From: JAPOUP01 sp965203255
Lineage (GTDB): Bacteria > Pseudomonadota > Alphaproteobacteria > Rhodobacterales > Rhodobacteraceae
Direction: 5' to 3'
Length of the DNA: 64,000 nucleotides
NCBI GenBank assembly: GCA_965203255.1
Contig: OZ241882.1
Coordinates: forward strand, 1,302,001 to 1,366,000
A program made the position numbers and the translations under genes. Positions 8,061 to 16,830 of the stretch are shown piece by piece (within the stretch, counting starts at the first letter, position 1; the number at the start of each line of letters is the position of its first letter). The notes under the pieces were generated by a model. The model was not told the origin of the DNA and did no database searches. It saw nothing but the letters and a program-made list of their open reading frames with translations.

Positions 8061-9485
8061 CTACATGCTCTGCCCCGAGTCCCAGGGGCCGTGATGACCG
8101 TCGCCATCGCGATCAACACGTTCGAAGCCATGGGCCCCGAAGAAATCGCGCTGGGCCTGGATCAACGCGGCGGTCCCTCGAGCGCGGCGCATTGTATCGT
8201 AATAACCGAGCGCGGCCGACAGAGCTGGGACGGGCAGGCCCGCAAGGACCGAACGCGCAACGACCCGGCGCAGCGAGCCGACACCATCGTTAAGGACTCT
8301 GACGAACGCCGGAGCCAGTATCAGGCTGTTGCCCAGAGGCGGATGCCGAAACGCACTGGCTATGTCGTCCAATAGGGCTGAGCGGATGATGCATCCAGCG
8401 CGCCAGATCTCCGCTATCCGGGATAGATTGAGGTTCCAGTCGAATTCCTCGGATGCAGCCGCGAGTAGCGAAAACCCTTGCGCATAACCAATTACCCGCG
8501 CGGTCAGAAGCGCCCGCTCCAAGTCCACGTCCAGTAGCGCAGGGCCGATCTCGCCGGCGCGGGGTCCTTCAAGTCGCTCCATCCCGATCTCCCGCAACGC
8601 CTTCGCCGCCGACCAGAATCGCGCTCCGACCGCTGCCTCGATCATGGAAGCGGATTGACCCAGCTTCAGGGCCTCGATCAGCGTCCAGCGTCCTGTTCCT
8701 TTCTGACCCGCGCGGTCAAGGATGACGTCAACCATCGGCTGACCGGTGTCCGGGTCACGAGCGGCAAGGATCTTGGTCGTGATCTCAATAAGAAATGACT
8801 TGAGCGGGCCTCCGTTCCACTCGTCGAAGAGGGTAAGGATCGACTCTGGGCTTCGCCCTTCGCCTTCACTCAAGAGTCCGTAGATTTCGGCAATAATCTG
8901 CATGTCGGCATATTCAATGCCGTTGTGTACTGTCTTCACGAAGTGGCCTGCACCATCGGGTCCTAGATGGGCGGCACAGGGCTGGTCTTGATATCTGGCG
9001 GCTATGGCTTCGACGATTTCCGAGACAACGCCGTAGGCGTCATCAGCTCCGCCAATCATAATCGAAGGTCCGGTCCGGGCGCCCTCCTCACCGCCGGACA
9101 CCCCCATGCCGATGAACCGAAAACCTTCCCCAAGCAGCGCGGCCTCCCGTCTGCGCGTGTCATTGAAATTGGCGTTGCCCGCGTCGATCAGAATGTCGCC
9201 GACGTCCAGATGCGGCTTCAGGACATCGATCATGGCATCGACCGCTTCGCCCGCCTTAACCATGATGATGATGGAACGCGGTCGGGACAAAGCGATGACC
9301 AGCGATTCAGGCGTTTGAGCCGGGACAATCCGATTCGCCAAACTGCCAGCCGATGAAACAAACCGATCGATTTGTGAGCCTGTGCGATTGTATACGGCAA
9401 CAGGAAATCCCTTCTCAGCGATATTGAGCGCCAGATTGGCCCCCATAACGCCAAGTCCAACCAACCCGATCCTCGCATCAGCCAT
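8061..9485 (-). CDS. gnd: 6-phosphogluconate dehydrogenase, decarboxylating
   Basis: This protein is about 474 residues, the usual length of the long Gnd form. GLGVMGANLALN near residue 10 binds NADP, YNRT follows beta-2, and the catalytic block GPDGAGHFVKTVHNGIEY contains the active-site Lys, His and Asn. The C-terminal domain has GQKGTGRWT and ALGYYDTMR. The reaction is oxidative decarboxylation of 6-phosphogluconate to ribulose-5-phosphate in the pentose phosphate pathway. I chose ATG 9485 with GGAGGAG upstream; a TTG at 9491 is an alternative. It lies about 200 bases downstream of argF on the same strand, an unusual neighbour, so it probably has its own promoter. Confidence 0.96.
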   Translation of the reverse strand: MADARIGLVGLGVMGANLALNIAEKGFPVAVYNRTGSQIDRFVSSAGSLANRIVPAQTPESLVIALSRPRSIIIMVKAGEAVDAMIDVLKPHLDVGDILIDAGNANFNDTRRREAALLGEGFRFIGMGVSGGEEGARTGPSIMIGGADDAYGVVSEIVEAIAARYQDQPCAAHLGPDGAGHFVKTVHNGIEYADMQIIAEIYGLLSEGEGRSPESILTLFDEWNGGPLKSFLIEITTKILAARDPDTGQPMVDVILDRAGQKGTGRWTLIEALKLGQSASMIEAAVGARFWSAAKALREIGMERLEGPRAGEIGPALLDVDLERALLTARVIGYAQGFSLLAAASEEFDWNLNLSRIAEIWRAGCIIRSALLDDIASAFRHPPLGNSLILAPAFVRVLNDGVGSLRRVVARSVLAGLPVPALSAALGYYDTMRRARGTAALIQAQRDFFGAHGFERVDRDGDGHHGPWDSGQSM

Positions 9486-9685
9486 ATCCAATCTCCTCCC
9501 TAACGGGTTCGCAGCAACGTAATTGCGGTGTATGGAGATTCAAGCGGATTGCACGCCCGGAGTGGATGGCTGCTGCATCGCTCCCAAGGTTGCGAATGGC
9601 GGAGATCAGGGCTCGGCCCAAACTCAACCCGCAACGGAGTGCCGATCGGGAGATCCGTCTCGACGCGGGAATCGATGGCACCCAC

Positions 9686-10591
9686 CTATACGCCAAGGCA
9701 CCACCTGACGATGGCTTTCTGTACATGCAGCCGGTTTTCAGCCTCATCAAAAACCACGGACTGTGGACCATCCATCACCTCGCTTGTCACCTCGTCACCC
9801 CGATGTGCTGGCAGGCAATGCATAAAAAGGGCGTCGGGACTGGCCCCCAGCATGAGTTCGGCATTCACCTGGTATTCGCGAAGCTGGTTGTGTCGACGCT
9901 CACGAGACGACCGTCGGTCGTGCATGGAAACCCAAGTGTCTGTGACCACCAAATCAGCGCCGGCGACCGCCCGACGGGGATCGCGCTCAGTACGGTACAT
10001 GCCGTCGAGTCCAGCCTTGGGATCAAGAGCTTCCGGTCCTGAAAACGTCAGGTCAAAGCCAAACTGCTTTGCCGCATGCGCAAAGGAAGCAAAGACATTG
10101 TTTCCATCTCCTGACCAAACGACCTTTCTTCCGGCAATGGGGCCGCGATGTTCCTCGAATGTCATGACATCGGCCATGACCTGGCACGGATGGGAACGGT
10201 TGGTTAGCCCGTTAATGACTGGAACACTCGCGAATTCAGCCAGTTCGAGCAGTGTTGTCTCCTCAAAGGTCCGGATCATGATGAGATCGACATACCGACT
10301 TAGAACCCTTGCCGTGTCCGCAATGGTCTCACCGTGCCCAAGCTGCATCTCATTGCCCGACAATGTCATCGTCTGACCTCCCAGTTGGTGAACGCCTACA
10401 TCGAAGCTGACGCGCGTCCGCGTCGATGGCTTCTCAAATATCAGCGCCACCATGTGACCCTCCAGAGGAGTGTCGTCATCCGGCATGGCTTTGGGGCGGC
10501 CTCGGCGGGCAGTCTTCATGTTCCGTGCGCAGTCAATGACGCCCCGCAGTTCATTCGGATCGGTTTGGGAAATGTCGAGAAAATGGTTCAT
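9686..10591 (-). CDS. argF: Ornithine carbamoyltransferase
   Basis: This protein is 301 residues from ATG 10591 (NHFLDISQTDP), the standard family beginning; upstream in-frame codons overlap the GNAT gene and are ignored. EKPSTRTRVSFDVG is the carbamoyl-phosphate site, and HCLPAHRGDE carries the Cys-Leu-Pro ornithine motif. LTNRSHPCQVMAD is the family's HPxQ segment. It makes citrulline from ornithine and carbamoyl phosphate in arginine synthesis. It follows argD and a GNAT gene on the same strand; the argD-argF pairing is common in alphaproteobacteria. argF starts 66 bases after the GNAT stop, and GGAAGGCGATC before the ATG gives a ribosome site. Confidence 0.96.
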   Translation of the reverse strand: MNHFLDISQTDPNELRGVIDCARNMKTARRGRPKAMPDDDTPLEGHMVALIFEKPSTRTRVSFDVGVHQLGGQTMTLSGNEMQLGHGETIADTARVLSRYVDLIMIRTFEETTLLELAEFASVPVINGLTNRSHPCQVMADVMTFEEHRGPIAGRKVVWSGDGNNVFASFAHAAKQFGFDLTFSGPEALDPKAGLDGMYRTERDPRRAVAGADLVVTDTWVSMHDRRSSRERRHNQLREYQVNAELMLGASPDALFMHCLPAHRGDEVTSEVMDGPQSVVFDEAENRLHVQKAIVRWCLGV

Positions 10592-10656
10592 CGCAGATCG
10601 CCTTCCCGGGAAGGGGATGATCGGCGGCAGGGTTTCCTGCCGCAGAGTCGCTGGAG

Positions 10657-11151
10657 TTAACAGGTATTGTTGGGATAGGTCAGTATCTGCACCTCTTCGC
10701 CGGTTTCGCATCGTCCCCGGGAATCCGTATGGAATCCGGCGCCGAGATACATCGCAATGCCACGCGGATTCGAGATCCTGGGGTCGGCGACCACCAACGG
10801 GACGCCGCTGTCAATCAGAGAACGGGCATATTTCCGCACATAGGCTTTCGCATGCCCGCGACCCAGAAAGCACCGCTCGCCCAGCAGCGTGTCCATGGCT
10901 CGGGTGCCCGCTGGAAACTTCTGGAAATGGTCCTCGCATCCGGCATCCCAATTCTGAATGTACCCAATCGGCGAATCCAGATGAACGATGTGCATTCTGC
11001 AGTCACCGCCATCGATTTCACTCTCGATCAGGGCGGTCTCCTCGTCTGGATCACCCCATACAGCTGCAACATGGGGCGCGGCTAACCAGCTGCGCAGCAA
11101 TGGAAGGTCGGCGCGCGTCACAGGCTCAAACATATAATCAAGACCCGGCAT
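10657..11151 (-). CDS. GNAT-family N-acetyltransferase (AAC(6')-like) within the arg operon
   Basis: This is a 164-residue acetyltransferase of the acetyltransf_8/AAC(6')-type group. FEPVTRADLPLLRSWL opens it, AAVWGDPDEE follows, and the acetyl-CoA loop is CFLGRGHAKAYVRKY, followed by VADPRISNPRGIAMYLGAGF. ATG 11151 gives the usual start and overlaps the end of argD by 14 bases; ATG 11133 is a weaker alternative. Insertion between argD and argF is not part of arginine synthesis as such. Relatives include aminoglycoside- and siderophore-type acetyltransferases, so the acceptor is unknown. The overlap with argD implies co-translation. Confidence 0.8.
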   Translation of the reverse strand: MPGLDYMFEPVTRADLPLLRSWLAAPHVAAVWGDPDEETALIESEIDGGDCRMHIVHLDSPIGYIQNWDAGCEDHFQKFPAGTRAMDTLLGERCFLGRGHAKAYVRKYARSLIDSGVPLVVADPRISNPRGIAMYLGAGFHTDSRGRCETGEEVQILTYPNNTC

Positions 11152-12322
11152 TGGTTGAGACCGCTGTGGCCGCCTGACCGAGTCGGTCGATCGCCAGGGC
11201 AATTTCTTCGTCTGTTATTGTCAATGGCGGCAAAATCCGCACGGTGTTGTCGGCCGCCGGTACCGTCAGCACGTGGGATCCATAACATGCCTCGACGACA
11301 TCTGTGTTGGTCGACCTGCAAACGATTCCCAGCATTAGGCCCGAACCACGAACCCGCTCGAAGACATCGCAATGTGTCGCGACCAATCCTTCAAGCCGCT
11401 GCCGAAGCAGGGCGGCTTTCCTTCTGACTTCCTCCAGAAACGCCGGCTCTGAAACAATATTCATCACAGCCAACCCCACAGCACAGGCAAGGGGATTGCC
11501 CCCATAAGTCGAGCCATGGGTGCCGGCGGTCATACCGCTCGCGGCTGCTTCCGTCGCCAGCAATGCACCAAGAGGAAATCCACTGCCGATTCCCTTCGCC
11601 ACCATCATGATATCGGGCGAGATTCCTGCCCATTCATGTGCAAACAGCCGACCGGTACGCCCCATACCGCACTGAACCTCATCAAGGATCAAGAGAATTC
11701 CACGCTCGTTGCAAAGTTCCCGAAGCCCCTTGAGGCATTGGTCAGGCAAAGGTACTATGCCACCCTCTCCCTGCACAGGTTCAACAAGAACCGCGGCCAC
11801 GCTGGAGTTGGCTGCCTCCCGTAACGCATCATGGTCACCCCAAGCCAGGTTCACAAATCCGGGCAGGAGCGGTCCAAACCCTTCTGTCATTTTCGCCGAC
11901 GCGGCGGCTGCGATACCAGCAGACGACCGGCCATGGAACGCACCGGTGAACGTGATTATGTCCGTGCGGTCAGACTCGCCTTTTTCATGGAAGTGCCTGC
12001 GGACCATCTTGACCGCAAGTTCGCAAGCCTCTGTGCCGGAATTCGTGAAAAAGACCGTATCGGCGAAAGAATGCTCGACCAGTGCATCAGCGAGTGCCTG
12101 CTGGTTCGGAATATCGTAGAGATTGGAAACGTGCCAAAGGTCCTTGGCTTGATCGGTCAGAGCCTGTACCAATGAAGGATGGGCGTGACCAAGCGCATTC
12201 ACTGCGATTCCTGCGCCAAGATCAAGATAGCGCGTGCCATCCTCCGCAGTTAACCAGACCCCTTCGCCTTTCCTGAAAGCGATGGGAGCGCGATTGTAGG
12301 TTGGCAGTACAGACGGGATCAT
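11138..12322 (-). CDS. argD: Acetylornithine/succinyldiaminopimelate aminotransferase
   Basis: This is a 394-residue class III aminotransferase with normal length. FTNSGTEACELAVKM and TFTGAFHGRSS contact pyridoxal phosphate, DEVQCGMGRTG is the family block with the cofactor Asp, and the Lys in MMVAKGIGSGFPLGA forms the Schiff base. HGSTYGGNPLACA and RGSGLMLGI complete the pattern. It converts N-acetylglutamate semialdehyde to N-acetylornithine, and often acts in lysine synthesis too. ATG 12322 has AAGGAG upstream; an ATG at 12358 has none. It is the first gene of the minus-strand argD-GNAT-argF group. Confidence 0.95.
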   Translation of the reverse strand: MIPSVLPTYNRAPIAFRKGEGVWLTAEDGTRYLDLGAGIAVNALGHAHPSLVQALTDQAKDLWHVSNLYDIPNQQALADALVEHSFADTVFFTNSGTEACELAVKMVRRHFHEKGESDRTDIITFTGAFHGRSSAGIAAAASAKMTEGFGPLLPGFVNLAWGDHDALREAANSSVAAVLVEPVQGEGGIVPLPDQCLKGLRELCNERGILLILDEVQCGMGRTGRLFAHEWAGISPDIMMVAKGIGSGFPLGALLATEAAASGMTAGTHGSTYGGNPLACAVGLAVMNIVSEPAFLEEVRRKAALLRQRLEGLVATHCDVFERVRGSGLMLGIVCRSTNTDVVEACYGSHVLTVPAADNTVRILPPLTITDEEIALAIDRLGQAATAVSTNAGS

Positions 12323-12816
12323 GGCTTGGCTCCTTCCATTATGTCCGGGAAACGCCACTTAGGCAGTTACAAGTCAATAGCTGGGACTGATCACGTGCAC
12401 GCGTGCCGAAAACCAAGAACGAACGCGGGTTTATCGGCGTCGGTGCAGTAGCGATGGGAGTGCGATCATGATCATGAAAACAGTGCATAGTCGATTCTGC
12501 TGCATATGTGAAGCCCAAGTCTCCGTACAATGCTGGATGCCCGATTTCGGCGGGCGAGACACTATTTTCCATTGCCTGCGGTCCCATGCTCTTGAATCTT
12601 TCTGGATATGCAATTACCTTGCTTCGCAATATCGCGACCGGCGGGTATCTGGCATGGCGTGAGGTGTGGTCTCTGCAGGCGCATTCATCCGCAATACGAG
12701 CTTCGGCACCTGCAGTCTTCAACCACGATGGCTCGGCGACAATCCAGTGCGTGCCCAGCGGAACCGAGCGCTGCTGTGATTGGTTAAGTGAAGCGGCTGT
12801 GAGTTGGGAATTGCAG
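12323..12816. promoter_or_regulatory. Divergent intergenic region between argD and gcrA
   Basis: This region of about 490 bases has no recognisable coding sequence on either strand. It must carry the argD promoter and the gcrA promoter. GANTC sites, the CcrM methylation target that GcrA-type control depends on in Caulobacter, occur within it (GATTC near 12494, GAATC near 12592). Such sites are frequent by chance, so I claim no regulation. The gap is long for a compact genome and may hold decayed sequence. Confidence 0.4.
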
Positions 12817-13362
12817 ATGTCTTGGACTGAAGACCGCGTTGTGCTTCTGAAGAAGCTTTTGGGAGAAGGCATGAGCGCCAGCCAAATCGCAAAGGAGCTT
12901 GGCGGCGTGACACGCAATGCCGTAATCGGGAAGATACACCGGCTAGGTCTGTCGAACCGCCCGGACGGTACAGTTGATCCAACGGAGGTGTCTGACGAAT
13001 CAACGGAAGGATCTGATTCGCTGGAACCTGCCAACGACACAACGGGTGAGGTCTCCGCGAATGGAACCGCCGTTTCCCTGCGAAAGACAATTGTACCAGC
13101 TGACCAGCCATTGCCACCACAGCCTTCGGCGAATGAAGTTAGTGCCGAGGCTTTGGCGAATGTCCGTGAAGTGGAGCTGAAAGCCCGAAAGATCAGTCTG
13201 CTGGAATTGACGGAGCGCACCTGCAAATGGCCGATCGGAGATCCCGCGACCGACGAATTCTGGTTCTGTGGACTGGCTGCCAAGCCTGGTAAGCCATATT
13301 GCGAGGCACATATCTCTGTGGCATTCCAGCCACCAAATTCGCGCCGGGACCGCCGTCGCTGA
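12817..13362 (+). CDS. gcrA: GcrA-family cell cycle regulator
   Basis: This is a 181-residue protein. Residues 1-48 (SWTEDRVVLLKKLL, SASQIAKELGGVTRNAV, GKIHRLGLS) are the hallmark GcrA DNA-binding domain. A variable Ser/Thr/Glu-rich linker follows, and a C-terminal domain from about residue 128 has CKWPIGDP, FWFCGL, KPYCEAH, the conserved Cys/His-containing segment. GcrA binds sigma-70 RNA polymerase and activates promoters carrying CcrM-methylated GANTC sites. It supports the alphaproteobacterial assignment. ATG 12817 gives the canonical N-terminus; in-frame sequence upstream is unrelated to the family. Confidence 0.95.
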   Translation: MSWTEDRVVLLKKLLGEGMSASQIAKELGGVTRNAVIGKIHRLGLSNRPDGTVDPTEVSDESTEGSDSLEPANDTTGEVSANGTAVSLRKTIVPADQPLPPQPSANEVSAEALANVREVELKARKISLLELTERTCKWPIGDPATDEFWFCGLAAKPGKPYCEAHISVAFQPPNSRRDRRR

Positions 13363-13467
13363 GTCTCCCACTGCAAGCCAGATCCAAAAAGGAATGCGAC
13401 TTCCGCTGGGCGATTCGGAGTGGTGGTGGGATTCGCTACTGCAGCGTGTTTCTGTGGCCCTTCTATC

Positions 13468-13870
13468 TCACAAAGACCACTTGCACTCGTCTATAAGTGT
13501 GGCGACCTGAAGGAGTCCCTGCGCCTCCAACCTGTGTATAGGTTCTGGGACGTCGGGAGCGGGATTCTCAAACCGTCCGCGCATGCGTCGCAACGCCAAA
13601 ATCGCCTCCAACGGATCAAGCTCGATCGTATCGGCGATGAAATCATCTGCCGAGATCCTATTGATCGCATGTGGAGCGAGGACTTCGGCCGGAAAGTCTC
13701 TAAGATCATCGATCACGATCACCAAGGCCGACGTCGAAATTGCCGCCGCCAGAACATGGTTTTCGTCAGGATCCCGCAGGTTGAGTTTGTCCTCGAACGC
13801 TTCTTACCCCGTCACAAGAGATTCTGGGAATGCCACTTCAGTCGGCGTAACCGTTCGTACGAGCCGGTCT
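13468..13870 (-). pseudogene. Remnant of PIN-domain toxin (VapC-like), N-terminus deleted, internal stop
   Basis: Reading down from about 13865, the minus strand gives AFPESLVTG, then TAA at 13806-13804, then EAFEDKLNLRDPDENHVLAA and VIVIDDLRDFPAEVLAPH to the stop at 13468. DPDxxHVLAAAI and NLRDFPA-type segments are signatures of a PIN_3 toxin family. The catalytic N-terminal half is absent, and the sequence joins directly to the end of the antitoxin reading, so a deletion removed the start of the toxin. PIN toxins are metal-dependent RNases, and this one cannot be active. Its antitoxin partner is split by the IS element next door. Confidence 0.8.
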
Positions 13871-13931
13871 TCTGCGTCCACCCGTGCGAGATCACCCAAA
13901 GCATCCGAGCGCACCGCGTCGCGCCTCTCCT

Positions 13932-13942
13932 TGTAGGCGAAG
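13932..13942. repeat. Target-site duplication, left copy
   Basis: TGTAGGCGAAG occurs here and again at 15675-15685, exactly flanking the IS4-type element. Both copies fall in the antitoxin codons for LFAY, so the duplication is explained by insertion into that gene. Confidence 0.9.
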
Positions 13943-15674
13943 CAGCAATTCCCACCAGCCCTTCCGGACCCTGTATTCCTTGGGCTTCCGTGAACCGGGT
14001 TTCGTAGACTTTTCCTTCCAGACGACTGGAAACCGCCCGGAATCCTCTGGACATCATAGGCTGGGGCCCTTACCGCAACCGGTGTTGACTTCGATGACGG
14101 GAGTTGGGACGATGCGGTTTCGGAAGGACCTCGGCAGGCCCGGGCTGATCAGGGCGCTTGCGGAATGCTTCGGCAGGATCGACGATCCGGTGGACGGGCG
14201 CCGGTTCAGCCTCGCGGACCACCTCATGTCGGCGTTCGCGATGTTCTCGCTCAAATATCCGTCGCTCCTGCAGTTCGACAGGGACAGCCGCAGGGACGCC
14301 ATCGTCCGCGGGAACCTCCGGACGCTGTTCGGGATCGCGGCGGCGCCCTGCGACTCCGCCATGCGGAAACGCCTCGACACGGTCGACCCCAGGCAGCTGC
14401 GCCCGGCGTTCAGGACCCTGTTCGCGAGGCTGCAGCGCGGCAGGGTGCTGGAGGACCAGCCGGTTTTCGACGGCCACTACCTGATCTCGATTGACGGCAC
14501 CGGCTACTTCAGCTCGAAATCCGTCCACTGCGACCACTGCTGCGTCGCCCGCCGCAGTGATGGATCGAGGACCTACTCGCACAGCATGCTCGCCGCCGTG
14601 GTCTGCCACCCGGAACGCCGCGAGGTGTTCCCGCTGGCCCCGGAGCCGATCGCCAGGACCGACGGGGACAGGAGGAACGACTGCGAGCGCAACGCCGCCG
14701 CGCGGTTCATCGACGACCTCCGGCGGGAGCATCCGCACCTGAAGGCCATCGTCCTGCAGGACGGCCTCGCCTCCAACGGGCCCCACATCGCCCGCCTGCG
14801 GCGGCACGGCCTCCGCTTCATCCTCGGCGCGAAACCCGGCGACCACGCGCTGCTGTTCGCCAGCCTCGACGCCAGCCCCGACACCCGCACCGCCCGGTTC
14901 ACCGACGCCGACGGCACCCGGCACGACTTCCGCTACCTGAACGGTGCGCCAGTCAACGCCTCCCATCCCGACATCAGGGTCAACGTCATCGAATACCGGG
15001 AGACGGTCATCAAGAGGACATACATCGCGAAGCACCACCGCGGCCCGGACGACCCGACCCACCGGGTGGAGGAGAAGCAGCGGAGGTTCTCCTGGGTCAC
15101 CGACCTTCCCGTCGACAGCGACAGCCTCATGCCGGTCATGCGCGCCGCCCGCTCCCGATGGCGGATAGAGAACGAGACGTTCAACACGCTGAAGAACCAG
15201 GGCTACCACTTCGAGCACAGCTTCGGGCATGGAAAGCGGCACCTGACCACCGTGCTCGCCATGACGATGATGCTCGCCTTCCTCACGGACCAGATCGAGG
15301 CCGCCTCCTGCAGGGTGTTCGCCGCCGCGCTGGAGGCGAGGGGGCGGCTGAGGTACCTCCGCGAGAGAACCCGGTCATACTTCCACGACTTCCCGGTCCC
15401 CGACTGGCGGACACTCTACGCCGCCCTGACCCACGGGCACGCGCCTGTGGCCCTGAACGTCGCCGGACCGTCCGGACGGTCGCCGCCGCGGCGCGGGGCG
15501 CCCGGGCGCGCCTGAACGCCCGACCGAACCGCCCCAGGGGCAGACCCGCGACACATCCCTTATTTCCACCGGAACGCCGCCGGACGCCCCCGCACGCCCG
15601 GATTCCGCCCGAATCCGCCGCCGACGCCCGCAATCCGCCGGAAACCGGACCGGAATTTCACTGGTGGGAATTTC
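13943..15674 (+). mobile_element. Complete IS4-type insertion sequence with inverted repeats
   Basis: The element is about 1.73 kb. Its ends carry the inverted repeat AATTCCCACCAG at 13947-13958 and the reverse complement CTGGTGGGAATT at 15661-15672; similarity continues inward more weakly (TTCCGG). It is bounded by an 11-bp direct repeat, which fits the 10-13 bp typical of IS4-family elements. It holds one transposase gene on the plus strand and lies inside an HTH antitoxin gene transcribed in the opposite direction. Exact outer ends may shift by one or two bases because the left end has two extra bases outside the repeat. Confidence 0.88.
14094..15515 (+). CDS. IS4-type DDE transposase
   Basis: This is a 473-residue transposase and looks intact. 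The RNase H-like core shows the first Asp in LISIDGTGYFSS, the second in IVLQDGLASN, and the Glu in SRWRIENETFNTLKNQGYHF, which corresponds to the YREK-type helix of IS4-like enzymes. The N-terminus (FSLADHLMSAFAMFSLKYPS) matches the subgroup's DNA-binding part. The coding sequence is much more GC-rich than neighbouring genes, so it is foreign to its site. ATG 14094 or 14112 could be the start. A long opposite-strand frame across it is an artefact of GC bias. Confidence 0.92.
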   Translation: MTGVGTMRFRKDLGRPGLIRALAECFGRIDDPVDGRRFSLADHLMSAFAMFSLKYPSLLQFDRDSRRDAIVRGNLRTLFGIAAAPCDSAMRKRLDTVDPRQLRPAFRTLFARLQRGRVLEDQPVFDGHYLISIDGTGYFSSKSVHCDHCCVARRSDGSRTYSHSMLAAVVCHPERREVFPLAPEPIARTDGDRRNDCERNAAARFIDDLRREHPHLKAIVLQDGLASNGPHIARLRRHGLRFILGAKPGDHALLFASLDASPDTRTARFTDADGTRHDFRYLNGAPVNASHPDIRVNVIEYRETVIKRTYIAKHHRGPDDPTHRVEEKQRRFSWVTDLPVDSDSLMPVMRAARSRWRIENETFNTLKNQGYHFEHSFGHGKRHLTTVLAMTMMLAFLTDQIEAASCRVFAAALEARGRLRYLRERTRSYFHDFPVPDWRTLYAALTHGHAPVALNVAGPSGRSPPRRGAPGRA

Positions 15675-15685
15675 TGTAGGCGAAG
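15675..15685. repeat. Target-site duplication, right copy
   Basis: This is the second copy of TGTAGGCGAAG, adjoining the right inverted repeat of the IS4-type element. It matches 13932-13942 at all 11 bases. Confidence 0.9.
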
Positions 15686-16060
15686 AGATTCTCTGCACGT
15701 AGGCGACGGTGCTGACCGGTCTTCGTAAACGGAATCTAGCCGTCTTCCAGAAGTTTCACCACGAAGCGCTGGAACACGTTCAACAGATCGGCAGCTTGCT
15801 GCGTCGTCAGCTCGGACCGGACAGGGATCATCTGAAGTCCCCGTCAGCTCGAGACCAATCTCAACACTTCGGGCAGAGAGGTCGCAAATGCAGGTGCCAG
15901 TGTCACGTTCTGGAGTTCACCGCCTTCGAGAGCGAGAGACACTGTTGTTGGTTCACCTTCCTTGATCTGTAAGGCAAAGATGGTTCTGAGCTGTTTGCGT
16001 TCTTGATTTCAATCTCATCAGGCAGCCGGTCGAAGAACGCCTCCTTGTTACGGTCGGGCA

Positions 16061-16830
16061 TAGTGTATTCCAGCTATGTTCGATGAACGACATGTAAGGT
16101 AATCGCTATTCGAATCCCCAATTCCGTTCCTGGGTAAGACATCCCTAAGCCATTGATTCCCTACCATTACCGGAATCCTGGCCAGCTCCTGTCCGGGTGA
16201 CCTGCATGCCAGGGTGTCCTGGGCCTCGGCTGCCCTGACCGTCCCTGGGTTCACACCGCCGGTCCCGTGTGCAAAGATCCGGACATTACTCCTGCGACGG
16301 GGCCGCCGCCGCGTGGGGGGGATTCCGAAGTGAAACACTGGCCGTCTCCGCAGTGAGGGCGCAGCCTCTCGCGGAGAAACGGCCTGAAGGCGGGATTCGC
16401 GGCTCCCGGACACCGATGAGCCGGGCGCGGGACATTACAGCAGCCGGACCTAACAACAGCCTAGCCTTACACATGCCAGCCGCTCACACAGCCTGCCCCA
16501 ATTGCATGGTTCAGTGCCGGAAAACAGTCTCGAAACCGGCCATGCGCGGCAGCTGACCGGGATGCCGATCATCATCGACCCGACGACGCAGAGCGAATTG
16601 AGCACACCCGTCGCAGTGCCGCGCGAGTGGTCGGTGACGACCATTCCGACGGTGCCGGCCGCGGGCCTCTTTGCACAACTGAAAGGCAGAACAGGTTCGG
16701 TCATCCCCCTCCCGGTATCCGCATCATAGCCCCGCGCACTGAAATGGACTATCCCTCCGCCCGCGGTCAAGGTGTTGAAGGGTCACGTAGGATATGCCAG
16801 ACTATGCGCCGAGTTCCACTTCGAAAGGCG
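16061..16830. repeat. Intergenic repeats, copy 2 of the ~190-bp repeat, and a possible MFS remnant
   Basis: About 16140-16345 is a diverged direct copy of 7664-7855. It runs straight into a palindromic repeat (about 16330-16425; CCGTCTCCGC ... GCGGAGAAACGG). On the minus strand about 16770-16480, a reading with VGMVVTDHSRGTATGVLN and a hydrophobic stretch resembles a piece of a major-facilitator transporter, but it has no intact frame around it and I give it low weight. The RidA promoter should lie near the right end. Confidence 0.6.

Larger units (their letters stand above)
13871..16060 (-). pseudogene. HTH (excisionase-like) antitoxin gene, stop-riddled and split by an IS
   Basis: The N-terminal part (from ATG 15831) reads SELTTQQAADLLNV, VVKLLEDG, TAG at 15738-15736, then IPFTKTGQHRRLRAENLFAY. 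After the IS the frame resumes as FAYKERRDAVRSDALGDLA. Joined, this is a helix-turn-helix antitoxin of the kind paired with PIN_3 toxins. A further stretch upstream (to about 16060) reads IFALQIKEGEPTTVSLALEG before a TGA at 15846-15844 and may be the original N-terminus. Besides the insertion there are at least two stops, so the gene was dead or died after insertion. The reading is my own reconstruction from short segments. Confidence 0.75.

Noticed and set aside
9528..10376. 282-codon plus-strand frame opposite argF
   Set aside because: Ser/Arg-rich antisense of argF with no motifs.
12339..13376. Large minus-strand frame opposite gcrA
   Set aside because: No protein-family features; gcrA on the plus strand explains the open frame.
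14070..15242. 390-codon open frame on the minus strand across the IS4 transposase
   Set aside because: It is the mirror of a GC-rich transposase gene, with low-complexity Val/Ala/Arg-rich text and no family motifs. The plus strand has the catalytic residues.
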